Part shown: positions 1 to 5,211 of the stretch, one piece after another
How positions within the stretch are numbered: the first letter of the stretch is position 1
How the letters are laid out: each line of letters opens with the position of its first letter
DNA from: Desulfuromonadales bacterium
GTDB lineage: Bacteria > Desulfobacterota > Desulfuromonadia > Desulfuromonadales > JACZKF01
Length of the DNA stretch: 5,211 nt
Direction: 5' to 3'
Assembly (NCBI GenBank): GCA_014860175.1
Contig: JACZKF010000368.1
Location: 1 to 5,211, forward strand
Notes under the pieces: generated by a model
Databases searched by the model: none
What the model was told of the DNA's origin: nothing
The model's input: only the letters and a program-made list of their open reading frames with translations
Translations under genes and position numbers: made by a program

Positions 1-187
1 GCAGGAGGCCGGGCTGAAATTTGTCTACGAGGGGAACGTGCCGGGGGAAGGGGGAGAGAACACCGCCTGCCCCGCCTGCGGGAAGTCGGTGATCGAAAGG
101 ATCGGCTTTCGCCTCGGCCAGGTCAATCTGCGGCAAGGGGCGTGCGGCCACTGCGGCGCCCCGGTGGCCGGCTGCTGGAACGACTAG
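1..187 (+). CDS. amrS: AmmeMemoRadiSam system radical SAM enzyme, C-terminal fragment (5' end off the window)
   Basis: The frame starting at base 2 reads 61 codons to a TAG at 185-187; the start lies outside the window. The fragment contains GLKFVYEGNVPG followed by GENTACPACGK, then a second cysteine pair in GACGHCGAPVAGCW. The two CxxC pairs fall at fragment residues 23-26 and 48-51. Family knowledge: this ending (a V-Y-x-GN-V-P-G block, an N-T-x-C-P-x-C-G pair, a second CxxC, then a Gly/Trp terminus) is typical of the AmrS-like radical SAM proteins, formerly annotated as pyruvate formate-lyase activating enzyme homologues. These are found with AMMECR1-like and MEMO1-like partners, and the substrate is not established. 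The paired cysteines probably bind a metal (zinc or an auxiliary Fe-S cluster); that is inference. The CX3CX2C radical SAM motif, which would lie near the N-terminal end, is not in the window, so the assignment rests on the tail alone. Confidence 0.82.
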   Translation, partial: QEAGLKFVYEGNVPGEGGENTACPACGKSVIERIGFRLGQVNLRQGACGHCGAPVAGCWND

Positions 188-245
188 ACTGGCATTAGAG
201 CAGTCGGATCAGGTCTTATCGCCGGATGTGAGACGCTTTTTCCCA

Positions 246-286
246 GCCGCCTGAGCGCTGAGGTGCGGCCGTTTGGCCAGGCCGCC
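246..286. other. GC-rich alternative stem-loops in the gap before the histidine kinase gene
   Basis: Three short segments lie in the 224-bp gap between the radical SAM stop and the kinase start: GCCGCC at 246-251, GCGGCC at 265-270 and GGCCGCC at 280-286. The middle segment can pair with the first (GCCGC 246-250 with GCGGC 265-269) or with the third (265-270 with 280-285, six pairs, nine-base loop), but not with both. The loop of the first hairpin contains the palindrome AGCGCT (254-259). No T-run follows directly, so this is at best a weak terminator for the upstream gene. The remainder of the gap (287-411) is AT-richer around 291-327, but I see no convincing -35/-10 pair and no supported reading frame. 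Confidence 0.3.
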
Positions 287-402
287 ATCGTGTTTACCCT
301 TTATCTCTGATATTTTTGCCGAGATTTTACGACCGCTCCGAGGTGACTCGAGGGCGGTTTGGCTTTGGCGCGTATTTTGAATGCATCACTGCTTCCACCT
401 TT

Positions 403-406
403 GAGG
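403..406 (+). promoter_or_regulatory. ribosome binding site deciding the histidine kinase start
   Basis: GAGG at 403-406 lies five bases before the ATG at 412. The open frame extends upstream to a TTG at 316, but no purine-rich site precedes that codon and the extra residues are not hydrophobic or kinase-like. The ATG at 412 places a membrane segment right at the N-terminus, as expected. Confidence 0.7.
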
Positions 407-411
407 GATCC

Positions 412-2322
412 ATGTTCCGAATCGCGTTTTTGCGCAACATCTTTCTGAGCTCGCTGCTGATTGCCCTCGTTCTGCCGCTGTACGACCTCCTGGTGGTTCA
501 CCCCGCCTATGAGGAGATGCTGACGAAGGAGACCCGGAACCAGGCCGAGCGCTTCGCCGATTATCTGGCCCGCTCCTTCCATCTGGCGCAGGCCGGGATC
601 GACCGGCAGTCCGTCTCCGGGGAGATCCTGCGGGAAGTCGAACTGCTGCGGCAAGATCCCGAGCTGGTCAAGCTGCGCTTCTTCTCCCGCGGCGGGGAAA
701 TCGTCTTTTCCACCGAAACGGCCGAAATCGGCCATTTCAACCGTCACGACTACTTCACCAATATCGTCGGCGAGGGGCGGATCTTCTCCCAGGTGGTGCG
801 CCGCAATGACCGCACTGCCGACGGGTCGCTGGCGCCGGCCAGCGTGGTGGAGACGTATGTCCCGGTCATGGGCGAGGATGGTTTCGTCGGGGCGATGGAA
901 TTCTACTACGACATCACCGCCCGGCTGGCCGAGACCCGCCAGCTCTCCCAGCGCTCCACCGGCCTGATCCTGTTTCTGGCTGCCGCCCTGTTCGCTGTCC
1001 TCTGGCTGACTTTGGGGAAGGCCCGGCGCAGCATCGAGGCGCGGCTGCAGGCCGAGCGTGCCCTGCGCCAGGCCAACGGTGAGCTGGAGGAGCGGGTCGC
1101 CGAGCGCACCGGCGAACTGCTGCAAGCCAACCAGCAGCTCTCCGCCGAAATCGCCGAGCGTACCCAGGCTCAGGTTGCCTTGCGCCGAGCCGTGCGGGCG
1201 CTGGGAGAAGATAAGGAACGCATTGACTCCATTGTCCGTTCCCTCGGCGAGGGGCTGGTGGTGACCGATGGCCACGGGCGGTTGGTGATGGTCAACCCGG
1301 CCGCCGAACTGCTGCTGGGGGTGGCAGGGCGTTGGCGGGCAGGGGATCCGGTGGCCTCACTTTTTACCGAACCCCGATTGCACGACGATTTTCAGCAGCT
1401 GCTGGCGGCGGCGGCCGCCGGCACCATCCGGGAACTGGAACTGCCACAGGCCGGCGCCAGCGTGCCGACGGTAGTCGAGGCGCGGACTTCGGACATCCAC
1501 GATGCTCTGGGGCGGCCGGCGGGTCGGATCACGCTACTCCATGACATCACCCAGGAGCGAACGATCGAGAGACTGAAGAGCGAATTTGTCTCCATGGCCG
1601 CCCATGAGCTGCAGACCCCGCTGACGGCGATCATCGGCTACTCGGAGCTGCTCCTCAATGACGAGGTGCAGTTCAGCCCTGCCGACCGACGCGATTTCCT
1701 CTCTTACATCTACGACAAGGGGGAGGCGCTGGCCCGGATCGTGCGCGATCTTCTCGACCTCAGTCGGGTCGAATCAGGGCACCTTATGCCTTTGGACAAG
1801 TCGGTCTTCTCCCTGGCCGCCCTGGTGCAATCGATGGTCGACCAGTATCGCAAGCGCCATCCTCGCCACCTGTTCGAGATCGATCTGGCGCAGGCGGAGT
1901 TGCCGGTGGAAGCCGATCGCAACCGCCTGGCGCAAGTGCTGGAAAACGTCCTCAGCAATGCCGTCAAGTATTCGCCGGGGGCCGTGGTGCGCATCTCAGG
2001 GGAAACGGTGGGTGATTTTTACCAGATCACCGTGGCCGATCAGGGGATCGGCATGAGTGCCGAGCAGCTCGATCGGGTCTTCGACAAGTTCTACCGGGTC
2101 GATAACAGCAATACAGCGGTGCCGGGAATCGGTCTGGGGATGAGCATCGCCCGGTACATGGTCGAGGCGCACGGGGGCCGAATCTGGCTGGAGAGCGAGC
2201 TCGGCCGAGGGACGAAGGTGCATTTCACCCTCCCAAGGTTCAAAGGGGGGCAAAGTGCGCAGGCGGGGAGAGTGAAAATCACCGACTCCTACGGCTGGCC
2301 GGACACCCCGGTCGGTCATTGA
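412..2322 (+). CDS. membrane-bound sensor histidine kinase with extracytoplasmic Cache-like sensor, coiled coil and PAS domain
   Basis: 636 residues. A hydrophobic segment at about 10-29 and a second at about 184-203 enclose a sensor of roughly 150 residues. That region contains FFSRGGEIVFSTE, HDYFTNIV and VVETYVPVMGEDGFVGA, a pattern like PDC/Cache folds; the ligand is unknown. A charged coiled coil (about 205-268, with ELEERVAERTGEL) leads into a PAS domain (about 270-385). HisKA has the H-box HELQTPL with phospho-acceptor His398. HATPase_c has an N-box around Asn516 (ENVLSNAVKYSP), the G1 box DQGIGM (543-548), the F box FDKFYRV (557-563) and the G2 box GIGLGM (572-577). All catalytic boxes look intact, so it should autophosphorylate and pass phosphate to a response regulator. 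None is encoded nearby, so the partner must lie elsewhere. After the last ATPase strand there is a polar tail of about 26 residues. It is not a hybrid kinase: there is no receiver domain. The class is certain; the specific signal and gene name cannot be given. Confidence 0.95.
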   Translation: MFRIAFLRNIFLSSLLIALVLPLYDLLVVHPAYEEMLTKETRNQAERFADYLARSFHLAQAGIDRQSVSGEILREVELLRQDPELVKLRFFSRGGEIVFSTETAEIGHFNRHDYFTNIVGEGRIFSQVVRRNDRTADGSLAPASVVETYVPVMGEDGFVGAMEFYYDITARLAETRQLSQRSTGLILFLAAALFAVLWLTLGKARRSIEARLQAERALRQANGELEERVAERTGELLQANQQLSAEIAERTQAQVALRRAVRALGEDKERIDSIVRSLGEGLVVTDGHGRLVMVNPAAELLLGVAGRWRAGDPVASLFTEPRLHDDFQQLLAAAAAGTIRELELPQAGASVPTVVEARTSDIHDALGRPAGRITLLHDITQERTIERLKSEFVSMAAHELQTPLTAIIGYSELLLNDEVQFSPADRRDFLSYIYDKGEALARIVRDLLDLSRVESGHLMPLDKSVFSLAALVQSMVDQYRKRHPRHLFEIDLAQAELPVEADRNRLAQVLENVLSNAVKYSPGAVVRISGETVGDFYQITVADQGIGMSAEQLDRVFDKFYRVDNSNTAVPGIGLGMSIARYMVEAHGGRIWLESELGRGTKVHFTLPRFKGGQSAQAGRVKITDSYGWPDTPVGH

Positions 2323-2339
2323 CAGCCTCACGGCGGCTG
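2323..2339 (+). other. small stem-loop right after the histidine kinase stop codon
   Basis: CAGCC (2323-2327) pairs with GGCTG (2335-2339) across a seven-base loop, starting at the base after the TGA. The downstream sequence (TAGAAATCTTCTTG) is AT-rich but has no clean T-run. It could be a weak terminator or an mRNA-end stabiliser. If it does not terminate, the kinase and the following small gene (82-bp gap) may share a transcript. Confidence 0.25.
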
Positions 2340-2392
2340 CTAGAAATCTTCTTGTGAATCGCGACTCGGCACTGGGCGGGCGGGTTGACCGG

Positions 2393-2398
2393 AAGGAG
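2393..2398 (+). promoter_or_regulatory. strong ribosome binding site for the 117-residue protein
   Basis: AAGGAG at 2393-2398 is a near-perfect Shine-Dalgarno sequence six bases before the ATG at 2405. It decides the start over the in-frame GTG at 2354, which has no such site. Confidence 0.75.
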
Positions 2399-2404
2399 CC
2401 GTCG

Positions 2405-2758
2405 ATGGCTGAAGATCTGAAACAGCAGATGCAGGAGCTGATTCGCCCCCTGTTCCCTCACGATGCCCTGGTGCAGGTGGCCGAGCGGGGAGGGGAGGTG
2501 GTGTTTGCCGCCGGCTGGCGGCTGGGGCCGAACCGGATGGACAACTGGTCGAAGGAGATCCGTCTGGTGATCCCGCCGGCGGTGACCGAGCGCTTCGCCA
2601 AGCTCAACGACAAGGGGCGCTCCAAAGCCAGGGCCAATCTGGTCTCCTTCGTCAAACTCAAGCTGGCCGATTTTCGGCCTGAGCACGATCACCCCCGTTA
2701 CCTGCTGCCGCCCCAGGAGGTGTGGCGGGTGACCTTCGAAGACGTTTTCCCCCGTTAA
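2405..2758 (+). CDS. hypothetical soluble protein, 117 residues, unrecognised family
   Basis: I do not recognise this protein. It is supported as a real gene by a strong ribosome binding site, codon usage like its neighbours (G/C-rich third positions), and a composition that looks folded rather than like a shadow frame. It starts MAEDLKQQMQELIRPLFP, probably a helix. Then come alternating strand-like stretches (ALVQVAERGGEVVFAAGW and KEIRLVIPPAV), a basic helix-like segment (ERFAKLNDKGRSKARANL, then VSFVKLKLADF), and a C-terminus with PEHDHPRYLLPP and WRVTFEDVFPR. It has no cysteine, no signal peptide and no membrane segment, so it is likely cytoplasmic. It has no Walker, helix-turn-helix or metal-binding motif that I can name. 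It lies 82 bp after the kinase in the same direction and could be co-transcribed with it. Its stop is nine bases from the convergent rarA stop. Confidence 0.8.
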   Translation: MAEDLKQQMQELIRPLFPHDALVQVAERGGEVVFAAGWRLGPNRMDNWSKEIRLVIPPAVTERFAKLNDKGRSKARANLVSFVKLKLADFRPEHDHPRYLLPPQEVWRVTFEDVFPR

Positions 2759-2767
2759 CACACTTTT

Positions 2768-4105
2768 TCACTCTGGCTTCTCACCCTCGTCCTCGGCGTT
2801 CCCCCCTTGGCGCAGCGACTGCCAGAAGCGCAGCCGCTCACCGATCATTTTCTCGTAGCCGCGGGTGGTCGGCCGGTAAAAGCGCCTCTCCCCCAGCGCC
2901 TCGGGGAGGTGCTGCTGGGGGGCGACCCCCCCCTCGTAGTCGTGGGCGTAGCGGTACTCCTTGCCGTAGCCGAGCTCTTTCATCAGCCCGGTGGGGGCGT
3001 TGCGCAGATGCAGGGGGATCGGCAAGGCGCCGCTGCGGCGCACCTCCGCCAGCGCCTCTTCTATGCCGCGGTAGGAGGCGTTGCTCTTGGGGGCGGTGGC
3101 CAGGTAAGTGACCGCCTGGGCGAGGACGATGCGCCCCTCAGGCAGGCCGACGAAATGCACCGCCTGCTGAGCCGCCATGGCCATCTGCAGCCCGCGGGGG
3201 TCGGCGTTGCCGACATCCTCGGCGGCGAAGATCACCAGCCGCCGGACGATGAAGAGAGCGTCCTCGCCTGCCTCGAGCATCCGCGCCAGCCAGTAGAGGG
3301 CGGCGTCGGGGTCGGAGCCGCGCAGGCTCTTGATGAACGCCGAAATGACGTTGTAATGCTCCTCCGCCCCCTTGTCGTAGAGGAGCGCTTTTTTCTGCAT
3401 CGCTTCGCGCATCGCTTCCGGGCCGAGCTCATCCCCACTGGCGGCGGCCGCCGCCACCTCCAGGGTATTGAGGGCGACCCGGGCGTCGCCGTGGGACTGC
3501 TCGGCCAGCCAGTCGAGAGCCTCTTCACTCACCCGCAAGGGGCGCTCACCGAGTCCGCGCGGGTCGTTGAGGGCGCGCTGCAGCAAGATGCGCAGCTGCG
3601 GCGCCGCCAGCGGCTGGAGGACGAAAACCCGGGAACGGGAGAGGAGGGCGGAGTTGATTTCAAAGGAAGGGTTTTCGGTGGTGGCGCCGATGAGGATGAT
3701 GTCCCCCTGTTCCACGTAGGGGAGAAAGGCGTCCTGCTGGGCCTTGTTGAAACGGTGGATTTCGTCGACGAACAGCAAGGTCTTGCGGCCGTGAAACGCC
3801 TTCTCCTCCTTGGCCCGGGCGACAATCTCCCGCACCTCTTTCACCCCCTGCAGGACGGCTGAGAAGAAGACCAGGCGGCTGCGGGTCGTATTGGCGATCA
3901 CCTGCCCCAGGGTCGTCTTGCCGGTCCCCGGAGGCCCCCAGAAGATCACCGAGCTGAGCCGGTCGGCTTCGATCAGGCGGCGCAGGACCTTCCCCGGCCC
4001 GAGCAGATGCTCCTGGCCGACCATCTCGTCGAGGGTGCGTGGCCGCAGCCGCTCCGCCAGGGGGGCGTCAGCGCCCCCCCGGCCAGCCTGTTCGAACAGT
4101 TCCAT
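2768..4105 (-). CDS. rarA: replication-associated recombination protein A, AAA+ ATPase (RarA/MgsA)
   Basis: 445 residues, the usual length for the family. It is an AAA+ ATPase related to the clamp-loader and RuvB groups that acts at stalled replication forks and single-stranded DNA gaps; the bacterial relative of yeast Mgs1 and human WRNIP1. Visible motifs: APLAERLRPRTLDEMVGQEH near the N-terminus, Walker A GPPGTGKTT (57-65, Lys63), Walker B LLFVDE (110-115), sensor 1 ATTENPS (141-147), an arginine-finger region SRSR (156-159), and sensor 2 GDAR (206-209). The C-terminal oligomerisation region carries YDKGAEEHYNVISAFIKS, AAEDVGNADP, PLHLRNAPTGLMKELGYGK and YEGG..PQQHLP, all characteristic. 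Start choice: the ATG at 4105 gives MELFEQ, matching the conserved family start, and has GGGAG five bases upstream. An in-frame ATG at 4123 and a TTG at 4132 lack such a site, and 4132 coincides with the predicted transcription start. The C-terminal tail (from about 434, GGNAEDEGEKPE) is acidic and probably disordered. It is convergent with the small gene and divergent from nadK. Confidence 0.97.
   Translation of the reverse strand: MELFEQAGRGGADAPLAERLRPRTLDEMVGQEHLLGPGKVLRRLIEADRLSSVIFWGPPGTGKTTLGQVIANTTRSRLVFFSAVLQGVKEVREIVARAKEEKAFHGRKTLLFVDEIHRFNKAQQDAFLPYVEQGDIILIGATTENPSFEINSALLSRSRVFVLQPLAAPQLRILLQRALNDPRGLGERPLRVSEEALDWLAEQSHGDARVALNTLEVAAAAASGDELGPEAMREAMQKKALLYDKGAEEHYNVISAFIKSLRGSDPDAALYWLARMLEAGEDALFIVRRLVIFAAEDVGNADPRGLQMAMAAQQAVHFVGLPEGRIVLAQAVTYLATAPKSNASYRGIEEALAEVRRSGALPIPLHLRNAPTGLMKELGYGKEYRYAHDYEGGVAPQQHLPEALGERRFYRPTTRGYEKMIGERLRFWQSLRQGGNAEDEGEKPE
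4060..4079 (-). other. perfect 8-bp GC hairpin inside the 5' end of rarA
   Basis: GGGGGGCG (4060-4067) pairs perfectly with CGCCCCCC (4072-4079) across a four-base loop. In the rarA mRNA this lies about 27-46 bases after the start codon, in the codons for the Gly-rich stretch before APLAERL. It may slow early translation or simply reflect GC-rich codon choice. The Gly-rich spacer is a poorly conserved part of the protein, so these codons are free to vary. Confidence 0.5.
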
Positions 4106-4138
4106 CGGTTCTCCCGTTTTCATCGGACCCAAAAATCC

Positions 4139-4167
4139 ACTATACGCACGAATGACTTGGCCGGCAA
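4139..4167 (-). promoter_or_regulatory. sigma70-type promoter for rarA
   Basis: Read on the minus strand, TTGCCG (4167-4162) and TATAGT (4144-4139) are separated by exactly 17 bases. The -35 matches the consensus at 4 of 6 positions and the -10 at 5 of 6. The expected transcription start is near 4132, giving a leader of about 27 bases before the rarA ATG at 4105 and its GGGAG site. Confidence 0.65.
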
Positions 4168-4211
4168 GGGAGAGTGCCGCCGGGGGGGAAAGCCATGGAC
4201 TTGGGTCGGGG

Positions 4212-4220
4212 TGCTATGCT
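4212..4220 (+). promoter_or_regulatory. candidate extended -10 promoter element for nadK
   Basis: TGC followed by TATGCT (4215-4220) fits an extended -10 element (TGn plus a hexamer with 4 of 6 consensus matches). There is no good -35 hexamer at 16-18 bases upstream. The predicted start near 4227 would leave about 26 bases before the nadK ATG. Supported mainly by position. Confidence 0.4.
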
Positions 4221-4241
4221 ACATTTCAGCATTCTGCCGCA

Positions 4242-4246
4242 GGGGG
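4242..4246 (+). promoter_or_regulatory. ribosome binding site deciding the nadK start
   Basis: The purine block AGGGGGAAG (4241-4249) lies just before the ATG at 4253, with the G-run six bases from it. The open frame extends upstream to 4007 through antisense rarA sequence, but the ATG at 4253 gives the normal family N-terminus, MKRIGIYAKR. Confidence 0.7.
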
Positions 4247-4252
4247 AAGTTC

Positions 4253-5110
4253 ATGAAACGCATCGGCATCTACGCCAAGCGCAACCACCCCGACGCCCTC
4301 CGCCTCGCCCAGGAGATCGCTTCCTGGCTGCAGGAGCGGGGGAGCGAAATCTACCTCGAAAAAGGTCTGGCCGAGGCGATGGGGGGAGACGCTGCCGGCT
4401 ACCCCGGCGGTTCGATACCGGCCATGGTCAACCTGATCGTCGTCCTCGGCGGGGATGGGACTCTCATCTCGGTGGCCCGCCAGATTGGCGATCTGCGCAT
4501 CCCGATCCTCGGGGTGAACCTCGGCAGCCTCGGTTTTCTCACCGAGATCACCCTGCAGGAAGTCTATCCGGTGCTGGAGCAGGTCCTGGAGGGGAAGTTT
4601 ACCGTTTCCAGCCGGATGATGCTCAATGCGGTGGTACGCCGGGGCGGCAAGGAGATCGGCCGCTATCGGGTGCTCAATGACGTGGTGATCAACAAAGGGG
4701 CCCTGGCCCGGATCATCGACATGGAGGCCTCCGTCGACGACTCCTATCTGACCACCTTCAAGGCCGACGGCCTGATCATCGCCACGCCGACCGGTTCCAC
4801 GGCCTACAATCTGGCCGCCGGTGGGCCGATCGTCTATCCCGGCCTGCAGTGTCTGATCATCTCGCCGATCTGCCCCCACATGCTGACCAACCGGCCGATC
4901 ATCGTCTCCGACGCCTCGGTCATCCGGATCGAAGTCAAGTTTCAGGACGAAGACGTCGTCTTCACCGCCGACGGCCAGGTCGGCATGCCGCTGCGCGGGG
5001 GGGACGTGGTCGAGATCAAGAAATCAAACGCCAGCACCCTTTTGATCAAGAGCCCGACCAAAGATTACTTCCAGGTGCTGCGAACCAAGCTGCGCTGGGG
5101 GGAACGGTAA
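4253..5110 (+). CDS. nadK: NAD kinase (ATP:NAD+ 2'-phosphotransferase)
   Basis: 285 residues, normal for bacterial NAD kinases. It phosphorylates the 2'-hydroxyl of the NAD+ adenosine ribose to make NADP+, in the cytoplasm, and is normally essential. The N-terminus MKRIGIYAKRN is the usual Rossmann-like beginning. The phosphate-binding motif LGGDGTLI contains GGDGT at 66-70 with the catalytic Asp68. GVNLGSLGFLTEI (87-99) follows. The NAD-binding N-(E/D) motif appears as LNDVVINKG (141-149, Asn142-Asp143); Asp instead of the commoner Glu is a conservative change. The glycine-rich block ADGLIIATPTGSTAYNLAAGG (171-191) and SPICPHMLTNRP (204-215) are diagnostic, and FTADGQ (237-242) is present. 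There is no N-terminal extension or fusion. It is transcribed divergently from rarA. Downstream sequence to the window edge is non-coding, so any operon partner lies beyond it. Confidence 0.97.
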   Translation: MKRIGIYAKRNHPDALRLAQEIASWLQERGSEIYLEKGLAEAMGGDAAGYPGGSIPAMVNLIVVLGGDGTLISVARQIGDLRIPILGVNLGSLGFLTEITLQEVYPVLEQVLEGKFTVSSRMMLNAVVRRGGKEIGRYRVLNDVVINKGALARIIDMEASVDDSYLTTFKADGLIIATPTGSTAYNLAAGGPIVYPGLQCLIISPICPHMLTNRPIIVSDASVIRIEVKFQDEDVVFTADGQVGMPLRGGDVVEIKKSNASTLLIKSPTKDYFQVLRTKLRWGER

Positions 5111-5120
5111 AGCAAGAGCA

Positions 5121-5151
5121 GTTTTGAGTTTTGAGCTTTGAGTTTTGAGTT
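5121..5151. repeat. heptamer tandem repeat, GTTTTGA x about 4.4
   Basis: Eleven bases after the nadK stop there are four consecutive 7-bp units (GTTTTGA, GTTTTGA, GCTTTGA, GTTTTGA) followed by GTT. Only one base differs from a perfect repeat. The composition is AT-rich, unlike the surrounding GC-rich genes. There is no hairpin potential, so it is not a terminator. Confidence 0.85.
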
Positions 5152-5180
5152 ACCAAATCTGAACCAGGTTGACTTGCCCA

Positions 5181-5211
5181 TCATCCCTTACGGATTACCC
5201 ATTACGCCTTT
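5181..5211. repeat. second, degenerate heptamer repeat with TTAC core, running to the window edge
   Basis: Units of seven bases can be read as TCATCCC, TTACGGA, TTACCCA, TTACGCC, then TTT at the edge. The TTAC core is kept in three successive units at 5188, 5195 and 5202. The unit differs from the first array although the period is the same. The array may continue beyond the window. Confidence 0.6.

Noticed and set aside
381..404. Seven-codon frame MHHCFHL just before the kinase start, considered as a His-rich leader peptide
   Set aside because: It has no ribosome binding site and no terminator hairpin after it, and the neighbouring gene has no link to histidine biosynthesis.
316..411. N-terminal extension of the histidine kinase from a TTG at 316
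   Set aside because: There is no Shine-Dalgarno sequence before the TTG, and the ATG at 412 has GAGG at five bases and places the membrane segment at the N-terminus.
301..1275. Minus-strand open frame of 324 codons opposite the histidine kinase gene
   Set aside because: Its product is low-complexity (rich in Gln, Gly, Leu) with no domain, and it lies entirely opposite a clear kinase gene. Long antisense frames are expected in GC-rich coding DNA.
2807..3862. Plus-strand open frame of 351 codons opposite rarA
   Set aside because: It mirrors the rarA coding sequence, has repetitive Gly/Gln/Leu/Val composition, no recognisable motif and no ribosome binding site; rarA on the other strand has all its family motifs.
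4007..4252. Upstream in-frame extension of nadK
   Set aside because: It runs antisense through the rarA 5' end and promoter. The ATG at 4253 has a strong ribosome site and gives the standard NAD kinase N-terminus.
4226..4879. Minus-strand open frame of 217 codons opposite nadK
   Set aside because: It is a shadow of nadK, with composition typical of antisense frames and no motif.
5121..5211. CRISPR array or rho-independent terminator after nadK
   Set aside because: The repeats are only 7 bp with no spacers, and there is no inverted repeat followed by a T-run.

Overview
This is a GC-rich (roughly 60-65% by eye) bacterial chromosomal segment with ordinary gene density and no phage, transposon, tRNA, rRNA or CRISPR signal. 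The gene set and style suggest a member of the Desulfuromonadales/Geobacterales group (former Deltaproteobacteria). It includes the tail of an AmmeMemoRadiSam-type radical SAM enzyme, a Cache-like/PAS sensor kinase, and RarA next to NAD kinase. This placement is an inference from gene content and protein flavour, not from a database match.

Layout. 1-187 (+) is the C-terminal end of a radical SAM protein resembling AmrS. 188-411 is a non-coding gap with GC-rich inverted repeats that can pair in two mutually exclusive ways. 412-2322 (+) encodes a 636-residue membrane histidine kinase (two membrane segments, extracytoplasmic sensor, coiled coil, PAS, HisKA, HATPase) with no response regulator beside it. 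2405-2758 (+) encodes a 117-residue soluble protein that I do not recognise. It runs convergently into rarA (2768-4105, -), leaving only 9 bp between the two stop codons. rarA and nadK (4253-5110, +) are divergently transcribed from a 147-bp region. That region holds a convincing sigma70-type promoter for rarA and a weaker extended -10 candidate for nadK. The last 100 bp is non-coding and carries two different short arrays with a 7-bp period.

The genes do not form one pathway. RarA (rescue of stalled replication forks) and NadK (NADP synthesis) are housekeeping functions that share an upstream region. The kinase is an orphan sensor, and the radical SAM fragment belongs to an operon that extends off the left edge. 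I found no strong evidence of an undescribed multi-gene system. The items most worth a second look are the heptamer arrays after nadK, the unknown 117-residue protein, the GC hairpin just inside rarA, and the dyad over the rarA -35 element.
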